A stretch of DNA of 64,000 nucleotides. Source: Clostridium bornimense. Its GTDB lineage: Bacteria > Bacillota > Clostridia > Clostridiales > Clostridiaceae. The translations under genes and the position numbers were made by a program. Where the stretch lies: the NCBI RefSeq assembly GCF_000577895.1, contig NZ_HG917868.1, forward strand, positions 992,001 to 1,056,000, in the 5' to 3' direction. Positions 63,991 to 64,000 of this stretch are shown piece by piece (the first letter of the stretch is position 1; every line of letters starts with the position of its first letter). The notes beneath the pieces were generated by a model. The model ran no database searches. It saw nothing but the letters and a program-made list of their open reading frames with translations, and had not been told where the DNA came from.

Positions 63991-64000
63991 ATTCTAACCT

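Noticed and set aside
1-64000. tRNA, rRNA, CRISPR array, prophage or replication origin
   Set aside because: No cloverleaf with CCA end, rRNA-like block, spaced repeat array, phage structural gene or DnaA-box cluster was seen on either strand. The tRNA-like signals belong to T-box leaders.

Overview
The window is AT-rich, densely coded chromosomal DNA from a low-GC Firmicute, most likely Clostridium in the strict sense. The signs are AGGAGG-type ribosome binding sites, frequent TTG and GTG starts, T-box and riboswitch leaders ending in intrinsic terminators, lysine and riboflavin operons in clostridial layout, and many proteins with clear clostridial or Bacillus relatives. The species cannot be fixed from the sequence. 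No rRNA, tRNA, CRISPR array, prophage or intact insertion sequence was seen. The only IS trace is a transposase tail cut by the left edge.

Layout. 0.6-8.4 kb: SPFH protein, amino acid permease, SDR enzyme, M29 aminopeptidase, a TPR protein coupled to signal peptidase I, and a DUF2975/HTH pair. 8.5-16.4 kb: HelD-like helicase, gapN, an unknown small protein, a striking Cys/Asn-rich protein that looks like a spore-surface protein, a CDF metal exporter and an M18 aminopeptidase. 16.4-19.2 kb: lysine riboswitch, lysA, dapA. 19.3-28.9 kb: two small membrane proteins and a 2,846-residue cyclic beta-1,2-glucan synthase-like enzyme. 29-34.5 kb: two tandem patatins, then an FMN riboswitch and ribD-ribE-ribBA-ribH. 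34.6-39 kb: a palindromic repeat, an epimerase-like gene, a decayed alpha/beta hydrolase, yqeY with an unusual start region, small membrane genes and T-box-trpS. 39.1-41.1 kb: a membrane protein with a six-cysteine Ser/Gly tail, coupled to a radical SAM/SPASM enzyme. 41.1-49.6 kb: FNT channel, HAD phosphatase, P-loop NTPase, prfC, CBS protein, ECF S component and tyrS. 49.7-56.9 kb: FliK-like and FlhB-C-like genes, phosphoesterase, soluble chemotaxis transducer, DUF2225, small alarmone synthetase, and an ECF sigma factor with its membrane partner behind a matching promoter. 57-64 kb: DMT transporter, T-box-leuS, tandem DUF1189 proteins, a split permease and a repeat-rich end.

How parts work together. 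Lysine and FMN are sensed by RNA leaders that terminate transcription of their own biosynthetic operons. Uncharged tRNA-Trp and tRNA-Leu probably control trpS and leuS. The sigma/DUF4179 pair looks like a self-activating envelope-stress switch.

The best candidate for an undescribed system is at 39.1-41.1 kb: a putative modified Cys-rich tail displayed by a membrane protein, with its own radical SAM maturase. Second-tier leads are the Cys/Asn-rich protein at 12.9 kb, two dispersed intergenic repeat families (one with a compensatory base-pair change), a stem-loop that may set ribosome-binding spacing for yqeY, and an orphan FliK/FlhB-like pair.
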